Assembly: GCA_947346365.1 (NCBI GenBank)
Contig: CANAAV010000015.1
Coordinates: 1 to 63,924, forward strand
Direction: 5' to 3'
DNA: 63,924 nt
Source: an uncultured Flavonifractor sp.
Lineage (GTDB): Bacteria > Bacillota > Clostridia > Oscillospirales > Oscillospiraceae
The notes under the pieces were generated by a model. The model had not been told where the DNA came from and did no database searches. It saw only the letters and a program-made list of their open reading frames with translations. Every line of letters begins with the position of its first letter. The stretch's first letter is position 1. Positions 17,805-24,789 of the stretch are shown here, one piece after another. Both the position numbers and the translations under genes were made by a program.

Positions 17805-19160
17805 ATGCCGAGTGCCTCTCCGGTGATAACTGACATGAAGGTAGTCCCTGTGGCGGGGTATGACAGTATGCTTTTGACCCTTTCAGGGGCCCACGCCCCC
17901 TGCTTTACCCGGAATCTGGTTATTTTAACCGACTCCGCCGGACACACCGGCGTGGGGGAGATTCACGGCGGGGAGTATACCTATGACAGCCTTTTGGCGG
18001 TGCGGGAACTGGTGGTGGGCAGGCAGCTGCTGCGCTGCCGGGGCATTCTCCGGGATCTGGACCGCGCCGCGCTGGGCGGCGGAGGAGAAGGGGACGGGGA
18101 GGGTATTCAGACGCTGGACCTGTCCAAGCTGAAATATGTGGTCAAAGGCCGGTGGGCGGTGGAGTGCGCCCTGCTGGATCTGCTGGGGCAGTTTCTGGGT
18201 CTGCCCATGTGCGAGCTGCTGGCGCAAGGAAAGCAGAGGGACCGGGTAGAGGTGCTGGCCTACCTCTTTTTTGTGGGGGATAAAGGCCGGTGGACAGATT
18301 TGGCCCTTCCTTACCTGGACGAGGGGGACAGCAGGGACCCCTGGTTTCGGATGCGCCGCCAGACCATCCTCACCCCGGATGCGGTGGCCGACGAGGCCCA
18401 GTGCCTGCACGAGCGGTACGGTTTTACCAGCTTTAAGCTGAAGGGGGGCGTCTGGGCGGGCGGGACGGAGCTGTCCGCCCTGCGGAAGGTGAAGGAGCGC
18501 TTTCCCCAGGCACGGACCAGCATCGACCCGAACGGCGCCTGGAGCCTGGCCCAGGCGGTTGAGCTGTGCCGGGAAAACCGGGACGTGCTCACCTATGTGG
18601 AGGATCCCTGCGGCCCGGAGTGCGGTTATTCCGGCCGGGAGATCCTGCGGGAGTTCAAGAATGCCGTCCAACTTCCGGTGGCGACGAACATGGCCGCCAC
18701 CGACTGGCGGCAGTTTTACCATACCGCATGCCTGGGCGCCTGCGATATCATCTTGGCGGACCCCCATTTTTGGGGCTTTGAGGGGTCGGTGCGGATGGCT
18801 CAGCTGCTGGAGAGCTGGGGTTTGACCTGGGGTGTGCACTCCAACAACCATTTTGACGTGACCCTGGCGGCCTTTGCCCAGGTAGGTTGCGCAGCCCCCG
18901 GGGCGCCGGCTCCGCTGGACACTCATTGGGTCTGGCAGGATGGGCAGAGGCTGACCAAGCAGCCGCCGGTTATCGAGAAAGGGGCCCTGCGCCTGCCGCC
19001 CGGCCCGGGACTGGGGATAGAACTGGACATGGAGCGGGTGGAGCGGGCCCACAGGCTTTACCAAACGCTCTCCAGCCACGACAGGGACGACGCGCTGGCC
19101 ATGCAGAGCCTTATCCCCGGCTGGAAGTTTGACCACAAGCGGCCCTGCATGGTCCGCTGA
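17805..19160 (+). CDS. glucarate dehydratase paralogue
   Basis: A 451-residue second member of the glucarate dehydratase group. It keeps TLSGAHAPCFTRN, the FKLKGGVWAG lysines, SIDPNGAW, EDPCGPECGYSGRE, VATNMAATDW and VHSNNHFDVTLAAF. It differs from the first copy in an insertion near residues 85-110 and in several pocket segments. E. coli likewise pairs GudD with the paralogue GudX. The two may differ in stereochemical preference or form a mixed oligomer. GGGAGGG and AAAGG precede the ATG at 17805. Confidence 0.87.
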   Translation: MPSASPVITDMKVVPVAGYDSMLLTLSGAHAPCFTRNLVILTDSAGHTGVGEIHGGEYTYDSLLAVRELVVGRQLLRCRGILRDLDRAALGGGGEGDGEGIQTLDLSKLKYVVKGRWAVECALLDLLGQFLGLPMCELLAQGKQRDRVEVLAYLFFVGDKGRWTDLALPYLDEGDSRDPWFRMRRQTILTPDAVADEAQCLHERYGFTSFKLKGGVWAGGTELSALRKVKERFPQARTSIDPNGAWSLAQAVELCRENRDVLTYVEDPCGPECGYSGREILREFKNAVQLPVATNMAATDWRQFYHTACLGACDIILADPHFWGFEGSVRMAQLLESWGLTWGVHSNNHFDVTLAAFAQVGCAAPGAPAPLDTHWVWQDGQRLTKQPPVIEKGALRLPPGPGLGIELDMERVERAHRLYQTLSSHDRDDALAMQSLIPGWKFDHKRPCMVR

Positions 19161-19172
19161 AAGGAGAAGGCT

Positions 19173-20414
19173 ATGGGCGATCCCTTACGCGAGGATGCGC
19201 GGACCATTGTGCGCCGGGCCATTGAGGCGGTTCAGCCCGGCCCGGCAGTCCGCCGGGCCCTGTCCGGATGGGGGAAAGGGGCGGGCAGGCTGGTTCTGGT
19301 GGCGGTGGGCAAGGCGGCCTGGTCCATGGCCCGGGCCGCCTGGGACTGCCTTGGCGGCCAGATTGACGCGGGCATTGTCATTACAAAGTACGGCCACGCC
19401 CAAGGGCCCATCGGCAGTCTGGAGATCCGGGAGGCGGGCCATCCCGTTCCGGACCGGGCGGGGTTTTCCGCCACCGGAGAGGCTCTGCGCTTAACGCAGG
19501 GGCTTTCGGAAGAGGACACGGTGCTGTTTCTGCTCTCCGGGGGCGGTTCGGCCCTGTTTGAGGACCCGCTGGTTTCGCCCGGCGAGCTGGAGGACATCAC
19601 CGGGCAGCTGCTCTCCTGCGGTGCGGGAATTGTGGAGATGAACACCGTGCGCAAGCGGCTGTCCAGAGTAAAGGGCGGGCGCTTTGCCCGGCACTGCGCC
19701 CCGGCCAGGGTGTTTTCTGTGGTTCTTTCCGACATTGTGGGGGACCCGCTGGATATGATCGCGTCCGGTCCGGCCTATCCGGATTCCTCCACCTGCGGCG
19801 AGGCCAGGGCGGTGGCGGAAAAATACGGCCTGCGTCTCTCCGAGAGAGCCAGGGCGCTGCTGGGCCGGGAGACGCCGAAATTTTTGGACAATGCGCAGGC
19901 GGTGATAACCGGCAGCGTGCGGGAGCTGTGCGCGGCGGCGGCGGCGGCCTGCGGAGAGCTTGGCTATGAGCCGGCCGTGCTCACCGACTGTCTGGACTGT
20001 CAAGCCAAAGAGGCGGGAGCCTTTTTGGCGGCCATTGCGAAAAGTCATCGGGATACCGCCCGTTCCCTGGCCTTTTTGGCGGGGGGAGAGACGGTGGTCC
20101 ACCTGACGGGACGGGGACTGGGCGGGCGGAATCAGGAGTTGGCTCTTGCCGCGGCGGAGGGGATTGCCGGCCTGCGGGACACCGCGGTATTTTCCGTGGG
20201 CAGCGATGGAACGGACGGTCCCACGGACGCCGCTGGAGGCTATGTGGACGGCGGCACAAAGCAGGCGTTGGAGCGGCAGGGACTTTCGGTGTTTGACGCG
20301 CTGGAGGAAAACGACGCGTACCACGCCCTAAAGGCGGTGGGCGGCCTGCTGTTCACGGGGCCCACCGGGACAAACGTAAACGACGTGGCGGTGGCGCTCA
20401 TCAGGCGCGAATAG
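19173..20414 (+). CDS. glycerate 2-kinase (MOFRL family)
   Basis: A 413-residue class II glycerate kinase. The N-terminal half carries VAVGKAAWSMARAAWD and the FLLSGGGSALFEDP loop, and the C-terminal MOFRL part includes GRGLGGRNQELAL and SVGSDGTDGPTDAAGGYVDG. The family phosphorylates D-glycerate to 2-phosphoglycerate with ATP and so returns the reduced tartronate semialdehyde to lower glycolysis. It is the last gene of the operon, 12 bases after the second dehydratase, with AAAGGAGAAGG as ribosome site, and is followed by the hairpin at 20436. Confidence 0.9.
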   Translation: MGDPLREDARTIVRRAIEAVQPGPAVRRALSGWGKGAGRLVLVAVGKAAWSMARAAWDCLGGQIDAGIVITKYGHAQGPIGSLEIREAGHPVPDRAGFSATGEALRLTQGLSEEDTVLFLLSGGGSALFEDPLVSPGELEDITGQLLSCGAGIVEMNTVRKRLSRVKGGRFARHCAPARVFSVVLSDIVGDPLDMIASGPAYPDSSTCGEARAVAEKYGLRLSERARALLGRETPKFLDNAQAVITGSVRELCAAAAAACGELGYEPAVLTDCLDCQAKEAGAFLAAIAKSHRDTARSLAFLAGGETVVHLTGRGLGGRNQELALAAAEGIAGLRDTAVFSVGSDGTDGPTDAAGGYVDGGTKQALERQGLSVFDALEENDAYHALKAVGGLLFTGPTGTNVNDVAVALIRRE

Positions 20415-20435
20415 GGAAAATTATACAGCTAAAAA

Positions 20436-20469
20436 GCCCCCTGGCGCAGCATAGGCCGCGCCAGGGGGC
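20436..20469 (-). terminator. strong GC hairpin between convergent operons
   Basis: A perfect 12-base-pair stem (GCCCCCTGGCGC at 20436-20447, GCGCCAGGGGGC at 20458-20469) with a 10-base loop. On the minus strand it is followed by TTTTT, so it is a canonical terminator for the kinase operon. For the plus-strand aldarate operon it has only a weak T tract but could still end transcription. Confidence 0.85.
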
Positions 20470-20504
20470 GGATTTGTCGTATGGGGAAATTCGCTGGGGA
20501 GGGA

Positions 20505-22430
20505 TCAGCCGGAGAAGTCCCCGCGAGACCACTGGCCCTCGTATACGGTTCCGTCGCTGAACCACATTTTTCCATAGCCGCTTTTCAGGCCGCCGGAGAA
20601 ATTGCCATCATAGGCGCCATCCACAGCGCTGCGCCACTGTCCATAGCCCTCGATAAGACCGTTGGACCAGCTGCCGGACCAAAGGGTATCGCCGTAATCC
20701 CAGCGGTCGTTGGTCTCGTGGATGGTCAGCGTGCCGCTGCCATGGGGCTTGCCGTCCTTCCAGTCGCCGGTGTAAACGCCGGTTACGGAGAATTTGCTGG
20801 TGACCATGGTATATGGCTCATTGGAGACAGAGGTGATTTCGGGCGTAGGCGTAGGCGTAGGTGTTGGCGTGGGAGAAGGGGTGGGTTTCGGCGTAGAGGC
20901 CGGCGTTGGAGAGGGAGTTGGTGTGGGAGTGGGAGTTGGTGTGGGAGTGGGAGTTGGTGTGGGAGTGGGAGTTGGCGCGGGAGTGGGAGTTGGCGCGGGG
21001 GTGGATTGTGCGGCAAGGGTGGGCGTGGGCGCCGGTTCAGGAGTAGGCGTCGGCGCGGGCTCTGGGGTAGGAGTGGGGATCGACGCGGGCAGAGGGACGG
21101 CGCCTGTCTCTGCCGGGGCGCCCACAGTTCCGGAGGAGACCGATATGCCCGCCCCACCCACCTCAGTTGCGGGCAGATTGGGCTGGGCAGTCTCCCGGTT
21201 GGGCGCGGGGGTGGCCGCCGTCCCACTGCCGGAGGGAAGGGAAGAGAAGCCGAAGAAAGCCAGTACAACAACCAACAGCGCCGCCGCCCCTGCGGCCGCG
21301 AATTTCCAGACGCCGGTCTGCTTAGGCTTCGGTGTGGGCGCAGGCGCCGGTTCGGGCGTGGGCTTCGGTGTGGGCGCAGGCGCCGGTTCGGGCGTGGGCT
21401 TCGGTGTGGGCGCAGGCGCCGGTTCAGGCGCGGGGTTCGGCGTGGGTGCGGGCGCCGGTTCAGGCGCGGGCGTCAAGGCGGCGATATCCGAGCGGAACTC
21501 CGCGATGCTTTGATAGCGGTCCTGGGGCTGAACCTCCAGGGCCTTTAAAATAGCGTCCTCCAGCTCCGGCGGCAGCTTGATGCCTCTGGACGTGGGCGGG
21601 ACCAGGTCGTCCTCCTCCATCCGGTCCAGGGCCTCCGGGGGCAGAACTCCGGTGAGCGCGGCGTAAAAGCACGCGCCCAGGGAGTAAATATCTGTGTAGG
21701 GTCCCTGGCGGCCCCGGCGGGTGTACTGCTCTTTCGGGGCGTAGCCGGGCTTGAGCACCACATCCAGGCTGCGGCTGCGGTCGCCCAGGCTGTACCGGGC
21801 CGCGCCGAAATCCAGCAGCTTGACCTGGCCGTTCCCAGCGATGTAGATGTTATCGGGGGTTACGTCCCGGTGAATCAGGCCTTCCCGGTGAACGGATTCC
21901 AGGGCGTTCATAACCGGCAGCAGCAGACGGACGGTCTCTTCCCAGGTCAAATGTCCGCCGCAGGCGCGCAGGTGGCTTTTCAGGCTGATTCCCTCGATAT
22001 ACTCCATGGAGAAATAGGCGGTGCCGTTTTCCTGGAAGTAGCTGTGCACACCCACGATGTTGGGATTGTCCAGGAATTTCGCCAGAGTTTTAGCTTCCTC
22101 CAGGAAACAGTCCAGGCCATACTGAAACTGTGTGCCCCGGTCGCCGCTGTAGGCGGTGACCTGCAAAGAGCCGCCGGAGCGCCCAGCCATGGTGTCGGGC
22201 AGAAATTCTTTGACCGCCACCCGCTGGTTGGTTTTATTGTCCAGGGCCAGATAGGTGATGCCGAAGCCGCCCTGTCCCAGGACCCGGCCGGTGATATACT
22301 GCCCGGCCAGAATGCTGCCGTGGGGCAGCGCCAGAGGGAATTTTCCAGCGTCCTGCTTGGGGTCATATCCGCAGTGGGGGCAGGGCCCGGGGCTGCTGAG
22401 GTTTTGGAAGCAGTTGTAACAGTATGGCAT
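20505..22430 (-). CDS. membrane Ser/Thr protein kinase with C-terminal MORN repeats
   Basis: A 641-residue eukaryotic-like kinase. A zinc-ribbon-like start (C4, C7, C17, C20) precedes a kinase domain at about 40-310 with the GQGGFGITY loop, VAVKEFLP lysine, HRDVTPDN catalytic loop and LLDFGAAR. A Pro-Thr linker, one membrane helix near residue 390 (FAAAGAAALLVVVLAFFGF) and a second, long Pro-Thr stalk follow. The outer C-terminus (about 555-641) has MORN-type repeats such as YTGDWKDGKPHGSGTLTI and VYEGQWSRGDFSG. MORN units may bind lipid, wall or partner proteins. It is the last gene of the phospho-signalling unit and a paralogue of the next kinase; AAGGAG lies upstream of the ATG. Confidence 0.88.
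   Translation of the reverse strand: MPYCYNCFQNLSSPGPCPHCGYDPKQDAGKFPLALPHGSILAGQYITGRVLGQGGFGITYLALDNKTNQRVAVKEFLPDTMAGRSGGSLQVTAYSGDRGTQFQYGLDCFLEEAKTLAKFLDNPNIVGVHSYFQENGTAYFSMEYIEGISLKSHLRACGGHLTWEETVRLLLPVMNALESVHREGLIHRDVTPDNIYIAGNGQVKLLDFGAARYSLGDRSRSLDVVLKPGYAPKEQYTRRGRQGPYTDIYSLGACFYAALTGVLPPEALDRMEEDDLVPPTSRGIKLPPELEDAILKALEVQPQDRYQSIAEFRSDIAALTPAPEPAPAPTPNPAPEPAPAPTPKPTPEPAPAPTPKPTPEPAPAPTPKPKQTGVWKFAAAGAAALLVVVLAFFGFSSLPSGSGTAATPAPNRETAQPNLPATEVGGAGISVSSGTVGAPAETGAVPLPASIPTPTPEPAPTPTPEPAPTPTLAAQSTPAPTPTPAPTPTPTPTPTPTPTPTPTPTPSPTPASTPKPTPSPTPTPTPTPTPEITSVSNEPYTMVTSKFSVTGVYTGDWKDGKPHGSGTLTIHETNDRWDYGDTLWSGSWSNGLIEGYGQWRSAVDGAYDGNFSGGLKSGYGKMWFSDGTVYEGQWSRGDFSG
20838..21006. repeat. 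short-period tandem repeats coding a Pro-Thr stalk
   Basis: On the plus strand the sequence is a run of GGAGTTGGTGTGGGAGTG-type units of 18 bases with 6-base sub-periods, breaking down at both ends. In the kinase frame it codes alternating Pro-Thr with some Ala, Ser and Lys. Such DNA is prone to slippage, so stalk length may vary between strains. Confidence 0.8.
21325..21468. repeat. 36-base tandem repeat, about four copies
   Basis: A 36-base unit starting at 21325, 21361, 21397 and 21433 codes a 12-residue Pro-Ala-Thr-Glu-Lys block in the kinase linker before the membrane helix. The first three copies are nearly identical and the fourth is diverged, which is typical of recent expansion. Confidence 0.8.
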
Positions 22431-22467
22431 GGTGATGCTCCTTTCAGGGGAATATGCCCCGCTCTTT

Positions 22468-23991
22468 TTACCGCTGTGCGCCGTTGAGGCGCTCCAGCAT
22501 CCGCTGAGCCTCGGCGGAGGCTTCGCTGCGGGCGGAGACCGCTTGTTTCAGCCACTGGACGGCCTGCGCGGCGTTGGTCTGCACGCCCTCCCCGGCGGCA
22601 TAGCAGCGGCCCACCGCGTAAAAAGCGTCGGTATTGCGGCCCTTCGCAGCGGCCAAGTACCATTTAAAAGCGGCCTGCTTGTCTTGGGGAAGGCCAAAGC
22701 CCAGCCGGAAGCACTCACCCAAGCAGTACTTTGCCCGGCTGTCTCCCAGCCTGGCGGCCTGAAAAAAGAGCCGGACCGCCCTCTGGCTGTCGCCCTGTTC
22801 ACAGCTGGCGCAGGCCTGCTGGTAAAGGTATCCGGCTTTGGCGGCGAAAATCCGCGGCGCGCCTGCGCCGCCGGAGGGGAGGCGCAGCGCAGTGGGCGCG
22901 CAGGGGACTGCCGGGGTGGGAATCTCCGCGGGAGAAGGCGGAGGGAATGCCGGAGGGAGCGAATGCAGATTAGAGCCGGGCGGGCCGCTGGGGGCGTCCA
23001 TTAAGGCCTGTGTGATGGCCTGTGAAAACTCCTCCATGGTCTGATAGCGCAGCTCCGGCAGGACTGCCAGGCCCTTGGCAACGACATTGTCCAGCATCGG
23101 CAGGGCGAATATGCCACAGCGAAAGCGCTGCTCCAGCTCGTCGTGCTCCAGCCGCTCCAGAGCGGGAGGGGGCACCACTCCGGTGACGGCGGCGTAAAGG
23201 CATGCCGCCACGGAGTAGACGTCGGTATAGGGCCCTTGGCGGCTCCGGTGGGTATACTGTTCCTTAGGGGCATAGCCGGACTTGAGGATTACGTCCAGGC
23301 TGCGCCTGCGGTCGCCCAGGCTGTACCGGGCGGCGCCGAAATCCAGGAGCTTAACCTGTCCGGACGCGGCGGGGCGGTGGGCGGGCAGGTCTCCGGCGAT
23401 GTAGATGTTGTCAGGGGTTACGTCCCGGTGGATTAAACCCTTTTGGTGTACGTCCTGGAGGGCATAGATAACTGGCTGTAAAATTTGCAGGGCGGTTATT
23501 TCATTGATCCTTCCGCCGTGGCTGCGCAGATAGGCTTTGAAGCTGATTCCTTCGATATAGTCCATAACAAAGTAGGCGGTGCCGTTTTCCTGAAAAAAAC
23601 TGCGCACGCCCACAATGCGGAGATTGTCGGAAAATTTAGCCAGTATCCGGGCCTCCTCCAAAAAACACTCCAGACCATAGCGGAAGGCGTCGGCCTCGTC
23701 ATGACCGAGGGGCGAGACCAGAATAGACCCAGATACGCGGTGGGCGGCCGCCGTGGGCAGATACTCCTTGATGGCGACCTTCGCGCCGCGTTGGTGGTCC
23801 AGGGCCACATAGGTGACGCCACCCCCCCCCCGTCCCAGGACCCGGCCGGTGATATACCGTCCCGCCAGAATGCTGCCGTGGGGCAGCGTGCCGAAGCTGC
23901 GCGCCCGGTCCCATTCCGGGTCGTACCCACAGCGTGGACAGGGCCCCTCGCCGGCCCGCTCCTGAAAACAGTTATAGCAGGGTGCCGCCAT
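22468..23991 (-). CDS. Ser/Thr protein kinase with C-terminal Sel1-like repeats
   Basis: A 507-residue kinase with four early cysteines (about residues 5, 8, 18, 21) forming a zinc-ribbon-like motif. The kinase domain (about 40-320) has a GRGGGGVTY loop, VAIKEYLP lysine, HRDVTPDN, LLDFGAAR and GYAPKEQY. After a Pro-rich linker the C-terminus (about 385-500) has Sel1/TPR-like helices (LFFQAARLGDSRAKYCLGEC; WYLAAAKGRNTDAFYAVGRC), which usually act as protein docking surfaces. No membrane helix is obvious, so it is probably cytoplasmic, unlike its neighbour. The glycine loop is encoded by a run of ten Gs. It starts 3 bases after the FHA gene's stop. Confidence 0.88.
   Translation of the reverse strand: MAAPCYNCFQERAGEGPCPRCGYDPEWDRARSFGTLPHGSILAGRYITGRVLGRGGGGVTYVALDHQRGAKVAIKEYLPTAAAHRVSGSILVSPLGHDEADAFRYGLECFLEEARILAKFSDNLRIVGVRSFFQENGTAYFVMDYIEGISFKAYLRSHGGRINEITALQILQPVIYALQDVHQKGLIHRDVTPDNIYIAGDLPAHRPAASGQVKLLDFGAARYSLGDRRRSLDVILKSGYAPKEQYTHRSRQGPYTDVYSVAACLYAAVTGVVPPPALERLEHDELEQRFRCGIFALPMLDNVVAKGLAVLPELRYQTMEEFSQAITQALMDAPSGPPGSNLHSLPPAFPPPSPAEIPTPAVPCAPTALRLPSGGAGAPRIFAAKAGYLYQQACASCEQGDSQRAVRLFFQAARLGDSRAKYCLGECFRLGFGLPQDKQAAFKWYLAAAKGRNTDAFYAVGRCYAAGEGVQTNAAQAVQWLKQAVSARSEASAEAQRMLERLNGAQR
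23822..23831 (-). repeat. G10 homopolymer inside the kinase glycine loop
   Basis: Ten consecutive C on the plus strand (G10 in the coding strand) encode the glycines of GRGGGGVTY. The sister kinase has GQGGFGITY without a homopolymer. A change of one base would shift the frame near codon 58 and abolish the kinase. Confidence 0.9.
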
Positions 23992-23994
23992 GAC

Positions 23995-24552
23995 TTACAG
24001 GCTGACCCGGAACAGGGTGGCCCGGGAGGCCAGATAAAAATCGTTCCCCGGCTGCATAGCCATGGGCTGGCCCTGGAGCACCTGCGTTCCGTTGCCCAGG
24101 AAGGTGCCGTAAGAGGATCCCAGATCATAGAGGATAAACATCTGTGTTTGGGGATTGTATTGGATCTTGCAGTGGTTGCGGCTGATTCCGGGCGCGCCGT
24201 GGGGAAACACAAAGTCGCAGGACGCCGGATCCGTTCCCAGCATAGAGCCCTGGAGGGAGATGGGGAAAGAGCGTCCGGCAAACTGCCCGGAAATGCCGAT
24301 AATTTGAGGATTCACTTGACCGCTTCCTTTCCGGGGAACTGGCTGAGGCTGGGCCATGGGCTGAACTGCGGGCTGGGAAACCGGAGGCTGGTAGGGCTGG
24401 CTGCTGCTGGCGACAAAGGTGTGGGCCATGCGGTCGTGGAGCGTTCTTCCGTCAGGGTCAAAAAATCCGATTAAAAAGCCGATGCCCAAACAGACGCCTG
24501 AGATGAGGCGGCCCAGGGAGCGGAGAAAGGCGGTGCCGTAGCTCAGGGGCAT
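23995..24552 (-). CDS. FHA-domain protein with the C-terminal half of an RDD membrane domain
   Basis: A 185-residue product. Residues 1-50 (LSYGTAFLRSLGRLISGVCL, then a hydrophobic stretch and RTLHDRMAHTFV) are the last part of an RDD membrane domain. A Pro/Gln linker and an FHA domain follow (about 95-185: GSMLGTDPASCDFVF, GISRNHCKI, DLGSSYGTFLGNG). FHA domains bind phosphothreonine, so this is a likely reader of the neighbouring kinases. Its frame overlaps the preceding gene by 10 bases, and together they make one complete RDD-FHA protein, so this is probably a frameshifted half. Translation from its own ATG, which lies inside the upstream gene, is also possible. Confidence 0.75.
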   Translation of the reverse strand: MPLSYGTAFLRSLGRLISGVCLGIGFLIGFFDPDGRTLHDRMAHTFVASSSQPYQPPVSQPAVQPMAQPQPVPRKGSGQVNPQIIGISGQFAGRSFPISLQGSMLGTDPASCDFVFPHGAPGISRNHCKIQYNPQTQMFILYDLGSSYGTFLGNGTQVLQGQPMAMQPGNDFYLASRATLFRVSL

Positions 24553-24776
24553 TCGTCCTCTCCCACCACAATAAGCCCGCAGATGCGCTTGCCCAGGGAC
24601 GCGCTCATTGGGCTGCCCTCACACAGGCCAAAATAGAACGGGCTTAAAAAGGGAATACACAAAAAATACAGCTCCAGGGATATCCGGGCCAGCAGCCCCA
24701 AGATTACGTTGAGGATGATTCCGTCCAGAAAGAACGCGCCGACGCGGGCGCCCATGGAACCTTTTTGCTGATACAT
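24543..24776 (-). CDS. N-terminal half of an RDD-domain membrane protein (split gene)
   Basis: A 77-residue product beginning MYQQKGSMGARVGAFFLDGI, the typical Arg...Asp start of an RDD domain, and ending GKRICGLIVVGEDECP at a TGA. Without the next frame it lacks the third RDD helix. The break falls at TGCCCCTGA: one extra C would give codons for Cys-Pro-Leu-Ser-Tyr and join it exactly to the following frame. AGAGAGG precedes the ATG at 24776, and the gene starts 13 bases after the VWA-FHA stop. Single-base loss, sequencing error, slippage control or true splitting are all open. Confidence 0.7.
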   Translation of the reverse strand: MYQQKGSMGARVGAFFLDGIILNVILGLLARISLELYFLCIPFLSPFYFGLCEGSPMSASLGKRICGLIVVGEDECP

Positions 24777-24789
24777 CAAACAGTCCTCT

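Noticed and set aside
20838-21468. CRISPR array
   Set aside because: The repeats are tandem without unique spacers and are coding sequence for a Pro-Thr stalk.
20481-21548. Plus-strand Gly/Val/Arg-rich long frames opposite the MORN kinase
   Set aside because: They come from the Pro-Thr repeat DNA read backwards, have no domain, and the kinase on the other strand has a full set of motifs.
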